From: Pseudomonadota bacterium
GTDB taxonomy: Bacteria > Pseudomonadota > Alphaproteobacteria > Micropepsales > Micropepsaceae
Length of the DNA stretch: 23,522 nucleotides
Direction of reading: 5' to 3'
NCBI GenBank assembly: GCA_021808875.1
Contig: JAKBAU010000016.1
Coordinates: forward strand, 1 to 23,522
In this document: positions 15,458-22,931 of the stretch, piece after piece
Layout of the letters: each line of letters opens with the position of its first letter
Numbering within the stretch: position 1 is the first letter of the stretch
Notes under the pieces: generated by a model
Databases searched by the model: none
What the model saw: only the letters and a program-made list of their open reading frames with translations
Told to the model about the DNA's origin: nothing
Position numbers and translations under genes: made by a program

Positions 15458-17810
15458 CCGCGTCGAGCGCTTCATCGCGCTGGCGCGCGTCATCGTGGCA
15501 TTCGAACGGCTGTGGTCCGGGCTGTGGCCTGCCACCGGCCTGATCGGTCTGTGGCTGGCTGCGGCACTATTTGGTACCTTTGCGCGACTGCCTGGCTGGC
15601 TGCACCTCTTCCTGCTGCTGCTTATCATCGTCGCTGTTGTCGATCGACTTTTTTTGCAGTGGCAGACCTTCGCCTGGCCGAACTGGGAGGAGGGCGCCCG
15701 CCGCCTCGAGCGCGATGCAACCCTTGCACACCGGCCCATCAGCGAAGCCGAAGACACCCTGGTCCTCGGCCGGGGCAATGCCTTTGCTGAAGCCCTGTGG
15801 CGGGCGCACCGGCGGGCCGCACTCTCCCGCATCACGCGGCTGCGGCTTGGTCTTGCTCATCCCGGCCTGGCAAAAAAGGATCCGCGTGGCCTGCGCTTTG
15901 GCGTGCTCGCTCTTCTGGTCGGCGGCGTCGTGGTTGCCGGCCACAACTGGTCCGCGCGCCTGGCTGACGCCTTCCTGCCCGATTTTTCGCCCGCCCAGAG
16001 CGCACATCTGGATGCCTGGATCACCCCTCCTGCCTATACAGGGGAAGCGCCGCTCTATCTCGGCGGGCACACAAAGCGGATCTTGGTGCCACAAGGCTCA
16101 CAGCTGGTGATCCACGTGCATGGCGCCCTCGCCCCGCCACGCTTGACCAGCGACCAAGGGCGTACGCCACGCTTTGCGGCACCGTCCGGCGGAAATCGTG
16201 GCGAGTTCGTGAGCACATCGGCGCTCATCACGAGCCGGCACCTGACCGTGATCGCTGATGGCCACACCCTCGCCCACTGGCAGATCGAGGTTCAGGCGGA
16301 TCGTCCGCCGGTGGTCGGCTTTGCCGCCCCTCCACAGCCTACGGCACGCGATGCCACCAAAATCTCGATCCTTGCCAAGGATGACTATGGCATTGCCAAA
16401 CTCGAGCTTAGCCTGACGCCACTTGAGGGCGTGCGCAAGACGGCGGTGGTGGTGGCCCTGCCGGTCGATGACCCCAGTGCCAAGACCTTGCGCGAGACAG
16501 TGTACGAGGATCTGACCCAAAGCCCCTATGCCGGTATCAAGGTTCGCGCGATCCTCAAAGCCACAGATGCTGCGGGAAAGAGCGGGCAGAGTGCAGCGGC
16601 CATCTTTACTCTGCCGCAGCGCATCTTCACCAATCCTCTGGCGCGCGCCCTCGTCGAACAGCGACGCAATCTTGTCGTTGGCGATCTGGCGGCCCTTCCG
16701 AACGTGGTGGCGACACTCAACGCGTTGACACTCGTACCACAATATTTTTTTACCGACAGGCTGGGTGCCTATGTGGCAATCCGCAGCGCCTACCACGCCT
16801 TGCGCAATCTCCACGATCGCCACGACCTCGTGCGCGTTGAGGACCTTCTCTGGCAGACCGCACTCGCCCTAGATCACAAAGACGCCACCCGTCTTGGCCA
16901 GCAATTGCGCGCGCTCCAGGCCATGCTGACAAAGGCACTGGCGAGCGGCGCCCCCCAGAGCCAGATCAACGCGCTGATGCAGCGCTATCAAAAGGTGCTG
17001 CAAGAGTATCTGACGAAGCTGGCACAAAACGCCGCTCCAGGTGCCATGACGTCACCCGAGCCCCATGTCCGCATCATAACCGGGCAGGAACTCCAAGACA
17101 TGATGAAGGCGATTCAGCAGCTGGCGCAGATCGGTGATCGCGCCAAGGCCGCACAGCTGCTGGCGCTGTTGCAGAATCTGATTGAAAACATGCAGGTGCG
17201 GACGGCCCAGGGCGACATGGGTAGCGGCCAATCCGCAGCGGGCAAAGCCGCCACCGACGCCATCAAAAAGCTCGGCGATATTACCGGACGCCAGCGCGAA
17301 CTGCTCGATAAGACCTATCGGCTGCGCCAGGGTGACAGCGTACCAAAGGATGGCACGCCCCAGGCACTGGCAGAGGCACAATCCCGCCTCAAAACCGCAC
17401 TTGGCCAGGTGCTCAAAGGGCTCGGAGCAAACCACGCCAAGATACCCGAGAGCCTCAACGATGCAGCAAAGGCGATGGGCAAGGCCGCGGAAGAGCTCTT
17501 CGCGCGCCGTCTTTATGACGCCGGCACAGCGCAAAAGCAGGCGCTCGTGGACTTGCAGAAGGGCATCGCGAACTTGGCCACGCAGGCCGGTTCCGGTGTC
17601 GCGGGCACCGCGTCAGGGAACCAAGATCCCTTCGGCCGGCCGCAAGGCGCGCAAGGTGCCATCAGTGGCGAAAACCTGCAGCTACCCGACAAATCAACGC
17701 TGAAGCGTGCGCGCCAGATCCTGCAGGAACTCCGCAAGCGGGCCGGCGAACCCGGGCGCTCCCGAGAAGAGCTCGACTATATCGACCGGCTGCTCAAGGA
17801 GTTTGATTGA
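15411..17810 (+). CDS. DUF4175 / TIGR02302 family membrane protein of unknown function
   Basis: Large alphaproteobacterial protein of no established function, 799 residues from the ATG at 15411. Two N-terminal membrane segments (about 41-58 and 62-79) and a third (162-178) are followed by a long region that is probably periplasmic and contains beta-rich stretches (WITPPAYTGEAPLYLGG, about 203-219). The C-terminal half is helical, low in complexity and rich in Ala, Gln and Lys. The start is uncertain: the ATG at 15411 follows GATGAGG without a spacer, while TTG at 15417 has that GAGG 6 nt upstream. Either overlaps lysA by 41-47 nt. An ATG at 15405 is a third option. Placement after lysA recurs in the lineage and hints at an envelope role, but this is inference. 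Confidence 0.85.
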   Translation: MPLSNRINSRPGWKTDRVERFIALARVIVAFERLWSGLWPATGLIGLWLAAALFGTFARLPGWLHLFLLLLIIVAVVDRLFLQWQTFAWPNWEEGARRLERDATLAHRPISEAEDTLVLGRGNAFAEALWRAHRRAALSRITRLRLGLAHPGLAKKDPRGLRFGVLALLVGGVVVAGHNWSARLADAFLPDFSPAQSAHLDAWITPPAYTGEAPLYLGGHTKRILVPQGSQLVIHVHGALAPPRLTSDQGRTPRFAAPSGGNRGEFVSTSALITSRHLTVIADGHTLAHWQIEVQADRPPVVGFAAPPQPTARDATKISILAKDDYGIAKLELSLTPLEGVRKTAVVVALPVDDPSAKTLRETVYEDLTQSPYAGIKVRAILKATDAAGKSGQSAAAIFTLPQRIFTNPLARALVEQRRNLVVGDLAALPNVVATLNALTLVPQYFFTDRLGAYVAIRSAYHALRNLHDRHDLVRVEDLLWQTALALDHKDATRLGQQLRALQAMLTKALASGAPQSQINALMQRYQKVLQEYLTKLAQNAAPGAMTSPEPHVRIITGQELQDMMKAIQQLAQIGDRAKAAQLLALLQNLIENMQVRTAQGDMGSGQSAAGKAATDAIKKLGDITGRQRELLDKTYRLRQGDSVPKDGTPQALAEAQSRLKTALGQVLKGLGANHAKIPESLNDAAKAMGKAAEELFARRLYDAGTAQKQALVDLQKGIANLATQAGSGVAGTASGNQDPFGRPQGAQGAISGENLQLPDKSTLKRARQILQELRKRAGEPGRSREELDYIDRLLKEFD

Positions 17811-18651
17811 ACTCCGCTGCCTCTGGCATCAAAGCCTGCACAATGGGGGCAAACGCGCTCATCTGCTGCATGCCCGCAGGACCAAGCGTCAGGCCCCCAT
17901 CAACGACGAGGGCCTGACCGGTGACCCAATCAGAACCGTCCGACGCGAGATAAAGCGCAGCCTCCGCGATGTCGCGGGGCAAACCCCCGCGACGGATCGG
18001 TTGACTGTCGCTGGCCGCCGTCGCAATGGCCTCAAGACGGGTATCGGCGAGCTGGCTGGGAAGGCCCAGTGCCGTGGCAAAGATGTTGGTGGCGATAAGG
18101 CCTGGACAGATGCAATTGACCCTGATGCGGTGTTCGGCGAGCTGCACCGCCGCCACGGTGGTCATGTGGATGATCGCCGCCTTGGCGATCGAATAGAGCA
18201 TGGGCCCGTAACCCGCGCTTAGACCTGCCACCGACGCGGTGCTGATAATGGCCCCGCCAGAGGCCCGTTTGAGGGCCGGCACCGCATGCTTGATACCGAA
18301 GAGCGCGGCGCGCACATGCAGATGCATGACGCTGTCAAAGCCCTGGGCGCTGATCTGATCAACCGTCTCATTGGCCCCACCGGCACCAGCATTGTTGAAC
18401 ACGCAGTCCAGCCGACCGAACTCAGCTTCGGCCGCGGCGATGGCCGCCACGATCTCAGCCTCTTCAAGCACGTTGCAATGGATATATTTGATCCGCCCCG
18501 GCGCGCTCTCTTCCAGGCGCCGGCCGCGATCATCGGCGATGTCCGCTGCGATGACCCGTGCCCCCTCGCGGGCAAAGAGTTCAGCGGTCCCCCGGCCAAT
18601 GCCGCTCCCCGCCCCCGTGATCACCGCAACCTTGCCCGCAAGTCGTCCCAT
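17794..18651 (-). CDS. Short-chain dehydrogenase/reductase (SDR), substrate unknown
   Basis: Classical SDR of 285 residues. Seen: TGAGSGIG (12-19), NNAG (86-89), and Ser140-Tyr153-Lys157 in STASVAG and YSIAK; Asp37 after the second strand favours NAD over NADP. The ATG at 18651 is chosen because AAGGAGG lies 8 nt upstream and the family starts with LAGKVAVITG; the frame is open to 18708, but the extra 19 residues are unlike the family. The C-terminal end overlaps the convergent DUF4175 gene by 17 nt. It is divergent from dapE with 59 nt between starts. The substrate cannot be inferred; it may be a secondary alcohol or polyol-type dehydrogenase. Confidence 0.9.
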   Translation of the reverse strand: MGRLAGKVAVITGAGSGIGRGTAELFAREGARVIAADIADDRGRRLEESAPGRIKYIHCNVLEEAEIVAAIAAAEAEFGRLDCVFNNAGAGGANETVDQISAQGFDSVMHLHVRAALFGIKHAVPALKRASGGAIISTASVAGLSAGYGPMLYSIAKAAIIHMTTVAAVQLAEHRIRVNCICPGLIATNIFATALGLPSQLADTRLEAIATAASDSQPIRRGGLPRDIAEAALYLASDGSDWVTGQALVVDGGLTLGPAGMQQMSAFAPIVQALMPEAAEFNQTP

Positions 18652-18674
18652 GCTGCATTCCTCCTTCGCGCTGA

Positions 18675-18703
18675 TTGACCGGTGCACCTTGGCCAGCCTA
18701 AAT
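18675..18703 (+). promoter_or_regulatory. Candidate dapE promoter directly abutting the start codon
   Basis: TTGACC (18675-18680), a 17-nt spacer and CTAAAT (18698-18703) fit an alphaproteobacterial housekeeping promoter. Only 7 nt separate the -10 element from the dapE ATG (18711), which puts the likely transcription start at or next to the start codon. No Shine-Dalgarno sequence is visible, consistent with a leaderless mRNA. Confidence 0.5.
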
Positions 18704-18710
18704 CGCAACC

Positions 18711-19871
18711 ATGATCGATGCCATCTCCCTTGCCCAGAACCTGATCCGCTGCCCTTCGGTCACGCCCAAGGACGCCGGCGCCCTTGACGTACTGGAAAGG
18801 GCCCTCGCCCCGCTGGGGTTTCACTGCCAGCGCCTGCGCTTCGAAGAAGACGGCACCGAAGGGGTAGACAATCTCTATGCGCGGCTGGGCACCACGCAGC
18901 CGAACCTTGGCTTTGCCGGACATACTGACGTGGTTCCGGTCGGCGATGTTGCGGCCTGGACCGTTGACCCCTTCGGCGGCGAGATCCGCGATGGGGTCCT
19001 TTATGGCCGTGGCGCAGCAGACATGAAGTCCGCGATTGCCGCCTTTGTCGGGGCCTGCGCGCGCGTGCTCGAGGGTGGCCGGCCAAAGGGCTCGATCTCG
19101 CTTCTGATTACCGGCGATGAGGAAGGGGTCTCGATCAACGGCACACGCAAGATGCTCGGCTGGATGCGGGCTCAGGCAGAGCAGCTTGACCATTGTCTGG
19201 TCGGTGAACCCACTGCGGCAGCTCGTTCCGGCGACACCCTAAAAATCGGCCGTCGCGGGTCGATGTACGTGTCCTTTACCGTGCGCGGCATTCAGGGTCA
19301 TACCGCCTATCCCCAGCGTGCCCTCAATCCCATCCCCATCCTGGCCACGCTCGCAAGCGAGCTGGCCGGCGAGCCTTTGGACGGAGGCACCGAGCACTTT
19401 GAGCCTTCAACCCTCGTCTTCACCAGCTTTGATGTCGGCAACACCGCTGGCAATGTCTCTCCGGCCGTAGCCCAGGCCCGCTGCAATATCCGCTTCAACG
19501 ACCTGCACACGTCCCATCAACTTGAACAGCGCCTGCGGGCGCGGGCCGACGCCGTCGCGGCACGCATGGGTGGACAGATCACGCTCGAAACCCGTGTCAG
19601 CGGCGAGGTCTTTTTGACCAAGCCGGGTGCTTTTACCGAACTCATTGCCCGAGCCGTCCGCAGCGTCACCACGGAAGCACCGCTGCTGTCGACCGGTGGC
19701 GGAACCTCCGATGCACGATTCATCAAGGACATGTGTCCGGTCGCCGAACTGGGTCTTCCAGGCACCACCATGCATAAGGTCGACGAGTGCATGCCGGTGT
19801 GCGAGATCGCGCAGCTGACAGATATCTATACGGCGCTGCTCAAGACCTATTTTGCTTCTCCCCCGCGATGA
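18711..19871 (+). CDS. dapE: N-succinyl-diaminopimelate desuccinylase
   Basis: Zinc-dependent M20-family enzyme of the succinylase branch of diaminopimelate/lysine synthesis; it releases succinate to give LL-diaminopimelate for peptidoglycan and lysine. The 386 residues show the metal site GHTDVVP (His71, Asp73), GAADMK (Asp104), the catalytic Glu in GDEEG (136-140) and the C-terminal TMHKVDE His. The length is usual for DapE, and GGTSDARF is the family's substrate-binding segment. No ribosome binding site is seen before the ATG. It overlaps murI by 4 nt (ATGA, 19868-19871), tying two cell-wall precursor genes together. Confidence 0.97.
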   Translation: MIDAISLAQNLIRCPSVTPKDAGALDVLERALAPLGFHCQRLRFEEDGTEGVDNLYARLGTTQPNLGFAGHTDVVPVGDVAAWTVDPFGGEIRDGVLYGRGAADMKSAIAAFVGACARVLEGGRPKGSISLLITGDEEGVSINGTRKMLGWMRAQAEQLDHCLVGEPTAAARSGDTLKIGRRGSMYVSFTVRGIQGHTAYPQRALNPIPILATLASELAGEPLDGGTEHFEPSTLVFTSFDVGNTAGNVSPAVAQARCNIRFNDLHTSHQLEQRLRARADAVAARMGGQITLETRVSGEVFLTKPGAFTELIARAVRSVTTEAPLLSTGGGTSDARFIKDMCPVAELGLPGTTMHKVDECMPVCEIAQLTDIYTALLKTYFASPPR

Positions 19872-20671
19872 ACCAGGCCGCAATCGGCATCTTCGATTCA
19901 GGCATGGGTGGACTGACGGTGATGCGGGCCTTGACGTCTGCGTTGCCCTCAGAACAGTTCATCTATCTCGGTGATACTGCCCGCCTTCCCTATGGCACCA
20001 AGAGTGCCACCACCGTGCGTCGCTACGCCATGCAGGCAGCGCAGGCTTTGGCCCTGCGCGGCGTCAAGCTGATTGTGGTCGCCTGCAATACCGCAAGCCT
20101 TGCCGCCCGCGAGCTGGCCGCAAGCCTGGCGCCACTTCCGGTGCTCGGGGTGATCGAGCCGGGAGCTGCGGCCGCCCTTGCCGTGACACCGCAGGGCCCC
20201 ATCGCGGTCCTCGCCACCGAGGGGACGGTAAAGGAGGGCGCGTACGCCCGCGCGATCGGCGGCCGCGCAACAGTGCTGCAGCAGGCCTGTCCGCTCTTCG
20301 TGCCGCTGGCTGAGGAAGGGCTCATCGATGGGCAGATCACCGAGTTGGTGGTACGGCGCTATCTGGAACCAGTCCTCAGCCAAAGCCCTGCGCCGCGGAC
20401 GCTGCTTCTGGGCTGCACCCATTATCCTGTCCTGCGTGAGGTGATCCGCCGAATTGCCGGTCCTGAGCTTGCAATCGTAGACAGCGCCCAAACCACTGCT
20501 GCCGCGGTGACGGAGCTGCTGCGCGTGCGTCAGCTCAGAGCCGACCGCAACGCACCGGCTGCACCGCGCTTTCTCGTCACCGATGCTCCTGAGCGCTTTG
20601 CCCGCATCGGTCAGGTCTTTTTTGGTGAGGTGATCGATCCGGACCAGGTTGAACTGATCGATCTTCAGTAG
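19868..20671 (+). CDS. murI: Glutamate racemase
   Basis: Makes D-glutamate for peptidoglycan by cofactor-independent racemisation. The 267 residues show the N-terminal [13 protein letters not shown] (catalytic Asp10), the first active-site Cys in VACNTAS (Cys73) and the second in LGCTHYPVL (Cys183, His185); PYG and GDTA loops are also present. I chose the ATG at 19868 because it overlaps the dapE stop in ATGA and precedes the family N-terminus; an in-frame upstream ATG lies deep in dapE. It is convergent with truA, with a 7-nt overlap of coding sequence, so no separate terminator exists. Confidence 0.97.
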   Translation: MNQAAIGIFDSGMGGLTVMRALTSALPSEQFIYLGDTARLPYGTKSATTVRRYAMQAAQALALRGVKLIVVACNTASLAARELAASLAPLPVLGVIEPGAAAALAVTPQGPIAVLATEGTVKEGAYARAIGGRATVLQQACPLFVPLAEEGLIDGQITELVVRRYLEPVLSQSPAPRTLLLGCTHYPVLREVIRRIAGPELAIVDSAQTTAAAVTELLRVRQLRADRNAPAAPRFLVTDAPERFARIGQVFFGEVIDPDQVELIDLQ

Positions 20672-21402
20672 TCGACAGCTACAAGATAAAGCCCGTCAGC
20701 CGGCGCCACCGGACCGCAGCGCTCGCGACTTGCGGCCGCAAGGGCGGCCGCCACATCACGCGCGGTCCACTTGCCCTCGCCCACCAGCTTCAGGGTTCCC
20801 ACCATCGAGCGCACTTGGTGGTGCAAGAAGGAACGCGCCGACGCCGCGATCAAGAGCTCATCACCCTGCGCGGTAACCACCAGGCGGTCCAGCGTCCGGA
20901 CCGGTGATTTGGCCTGGCACTCCGCAGCACGGAAGGTAGTAAAATCATGCGTGCCGATGAGCGTTTGTGCAGCGTCATGCATGGCTGCGCCATCAAGCCT
21001 GCGTGCGAGCTGCCATGCGCGTCCGCGTTCCAATGCAAGCGGCGCCCGTCGGCACACGATGCGATAGCGGTAGTGGCGGGCTTTTGCCGAGAACCGCGCA
21101 TGAAAATTCTCCGCCACCTGTGATGCATCGAGGATCGCCACCGGCGCAGGGCGCAGGAAGTGATTGAGAGCGTCGCGCACCTTCGACGCGGCAAACTCGC
21201 GCGAAAGATCAAAATGGGCGACCTGCCCCAGGGCATGCACGCCGGCATCGGTGCGCCCTGCCGCCGACAGCGTTACCTGTTCGCCGCTGAACCTGAAGAT
21301 CGCCGCTTCGATTGCGCCCTGCACCGAAGGACCATTGTTCTGGCGCTGCCAGCCGCAAAATGGCCCCCCATCATACTCGATGCGCACACAGTAGCGCGCC
21401 AT
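20665..21402 (-). CDS. truA: tRNA pseudouridine(38-40) synthase TruA
   Basis: Converts uridines 38-40 in the tRNA anticodon arm to pseudouridine. The 245-residue protein has the catalytic-loop motif [15 protein letters not shown] with Asp52 as the nucleophile, an N-terminal [14 protein letters not shown], and the C-terminal [15 protein letters not shown] stretch of the family. It is the last gene of def-fmt-truA; its ATG shares one base with the fmt stop (TGATG, 21400-21404), so it is translationally coupled. Confidence 0.97.
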   Translation of the reverse strand: MARYCVRIEYDGGPFCGWQRQNNGPSVQGAIEAAIFRFSGEQVTLSAAGRTDAGVHALGQVAHFDLSREFAASKVRDALNHFLRPAPVAILDASQVAENFHARFSAKARHYRYRIVCRRAPLALERGRAWQLARRLDGAAMHDAAQTLIGTHDFTTFRAAECQAKSPVRTLDRLVVTAQGDELLIAASARSFLHHQVRSMVGTLKLVGEGKWTARDVAAALAAASRERCGPVAPADGLYLVAVDY

Positions 21403-22319
21403 CAGCCGAGCCGTTCGCCGGGATTAAGCACAAATCCCCGCAACAGCTCCTCAGCTGCCATGGGCGCGCGCCCCGCCCGCTGGACCCGCAGGAGCCGCAA
21501 CGCTCCCGCTGCGCAAGCGACGGTCAAATGCCCATCGAGCACCTCGCCGGGAGCCCCGCTCTTGTCGACCGGTTCGGCAAGGAGGATTTTCAGCCGCTCG
21601 CCACGCACCTCGCACCAGGCGCCTGGCACGGGCGACAGCGCCCGGATGAGACAGTCCAGCTCGGCCGCCCCCCGGTTCCAGTCGATGCGTGCCTCCTCCT
21701 TCTGAATCTTGTGTGCATAGCAGATTCCCTCGCTTGGCTGCGGCTGGGGCACAATGCTGCCACGCTCCAGCGCGGCGAGGGCCCGCACCATCAGATCGGC
21801 GCCAAGCCGGGCCAGCTCGTCATGCAGTTCGCCCAGTGTCTTGCGCCCGATCGCCGTACGCTCGGCCATCAAAATGGGACCGGTATCAAGGCCCTCATCC
21901 ATGCGCATCACCATGACCCCGGTTTGCACATCGCCAGCCATAATCGCCCGCTGCAGAGGCGCCGCCCCGCGCCAACGTGGCAACAGCGAACCATGAAGGT
22001 TGAAACAGCCCAGGCGCGTTGCCTCGAGCACCCTCTTGGGCAGCAAGAGACCATAGGCGACCACCACAGCCGCATCGAGACCAAGCGCGGCAAAGGCCTC
22101 CTGCTCGGCCACTCCCCTGAGACTGATGGGGGTGCGCACCTCAAGGCCATAGCGCGCGGCAAGCCGTGCCACCGCGGAGGGCTCAGCCTGCAATCCCCGC
22201 CCCTTGGGTCGCGGTGGCTGGGAATAGACAGCGGCGATGTCATGGCCCTGCGCCAGCAGCTCCGCGAGCGTGGGCGTGGCAAAATCCGGCGTGCCCATGA
22301 AGGCCAGACGCAAGGCCAT
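21402..22319 (-). CDS. fmt: Methionyl-tRNA formyltransferase
   Basis: Formylates initiator Met-tRNA using 10-formyl-tetrahydrofolate. The 305 residues show the N-terminal FMGTPDFA, the catalytic Asn107 and His109 in [17 protein letters not shown], and Asp145 in GLDTGPI, then a C-terminal tRNA-binding domain. The length is normal. The gene starts 1 nt after def ends (bases 22320 between) and overlaps truA by 1 nt. Pairing with def is the classic arrangement: Fmt adds the formyl group that Def later removes. Confidence 0.98.
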   Translation of the reverse strand: MALRLAFMGTPDFATPTLAELLAQGHDIAAVYSQPPRPKGRGLQAEPSAVARLAARYGLEVRTPISLRGVAEQEAFAALGLDAAVVVAYGLLLPKRVLEATRLGCFNLHGSLLPRWRGAAPLQRAIMAGDVQTGVMVMRMDEGLDTGPILMAERTAIGRKTLGELHDELARLGADLMVRALAALERGSIVPQPQPSEGICYAHKIQKEEARIDWNRGAAELDCLIRALSPVPGAWCEVRGERLKILLAEPVDKSGAPGEVLDGHLTVACAAGALRLLRVQRAGRAPMAAEELLRGFVLNPGERLG

Positions 22320-22320
22320 C

Positions 22321-22839
22321 TCAGCTGGCCTTTTTCAGCTTCTTCGCCTTGGCGAGCTTTTTGAGCGCCATCGAGCGCTTCAACTTCGAAAGATGATCAA
22401 CAAACAGAACGCCGTTCAGGTGATCCATCTCATGCTGCAGGCAAACGGCCAAAATACCTTCTGCTTCAAGGTGTTGCAGATTGCCATCAGCGTCTAGATA
22501 CTCAGCCTTGATCGCCTGCGACCGTTCCACTTCATCCCAGATCTCGGGGACGGACAGACAGCCCTCCTCCATCACCGCGGTCGCCTCAGAACTCCAGGTG
22601 ATGATCGGGTTTATGAATACGCGCGGATTGCGCCGTTCCTCTTTTTGCTCGACATCCAGAACAAGGATGCGCCTGGCGACGCCAACCTGGATCGCAGCAA
22701 GTCCGATCCCTTCCGCGTCGTACATGGTCTCGATCATGTCGGCGACAAGGGTTCGGATATGATCGTCCACCCCCGTCACCGGCTCGGAGACGAGTTTCAG
22801 GCGCGGATCGGGCGCAATCAGGATCGGGCGAACGCTCAT
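22321..22839 (-). CDS. def: Peptide deformylase
   Basis: Metal enzyme that removes the N-formyl group from nascent proteins. The 172 residues contain all three family motifs: GIGLAAIQ (44-51; the usual Pro before Gln is Ile), EGCLS (92-96, metal ligand Cys94) and HEMDH (136-140, two His ligands and catalytic Glu137). The Lys-rich C-terminus (KKLAKAKKLKK) could help ribosome docking, as shown for E. coli Def. It is the first gene of def-fmt-truA and diverges from rmuC with 92 nt between starts. GAGG lies only 3 nt before the ATG, an unusually short spacing. Confidence 0.98.
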   Translation of the reverse strand: MSVRPILIAPDPRLKLVSEPVTGVDDHIRTLVADMIETMYDAEGIGLAAIQVGVARRILVLDVEQKEERRNPRVFINPIITWSSEATAVMEEGCLSVPEIWDEVERSQAIKAEYLDADGNLQHLEAEGILAVCLQHEMDHLNGVLFVDHLSKLKRSMALKKLAKAKKLKKAS

Positions 22840-22845
22840 GGGCCT

Positions 22846-22874
22846 CAGATAATGGCACGTCGGTTGCCGGTCAA
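22846..22874 (-). promoter_or_regulatory. Candidate def-fmt-truA promoter
   Basis: On the minus strand TTGACC (22869-22874), a 17-nt spacer and TATCTG (22846-22851) resemble a housekeeping promoter with a good -35 and a weaker -10. Only 6 nt separate the -10 from the def ATG, so transcription would start at about the start codon. Confidence 0.45.
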
Positions 22875-22894
22875 GAAACTGCGAATCGGTTATG

Positions 22895-22909
22895 GTTCCC
22901 GAAACGTTC
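22895..22909 (+). promoter_or_regulatory. Putative LexA (SOS) box upstream of rmuC
   Basis: GTTCCCGAAACGTTC is an exact match to GTTC-N7-GTTC, the SOS operator recognised by LexA in many Alphaproteobacteria. It ends 22 nt before the rmuC ATG, where a repressor would block the promoter or early transcription. The same bases lie within a 15-bp inverted repeat CCCGAA-ACG-TTCGGG (22898-22912), which could instead be the functional element. RmuC is a DNA-recombination protein, so LexA control makes biological sense. Confidence 0.55.
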
Positions 22910-22931
22910 GGGCCGGGGAGACAAAGCGGAC

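Noticed and set aside
14447..15835. A 462-codon minus-strand frame opposite lysA and DUF4175
   Set aside because: It shadows two well-supported genes and has no recognisable motif.
18652..18708. 19-residue N-terminal extension of the minus-strand SDR
   Set aside because: The strong AAGGAGG lies inside this extension and serves the ATG at 18651; family proteins start there.
21312..22364. A 350-codon plus-strand frame opposite fmt
   Set aside because: fmt on the minus strand has all catalytic residues; the plus frame is compositional shadow.
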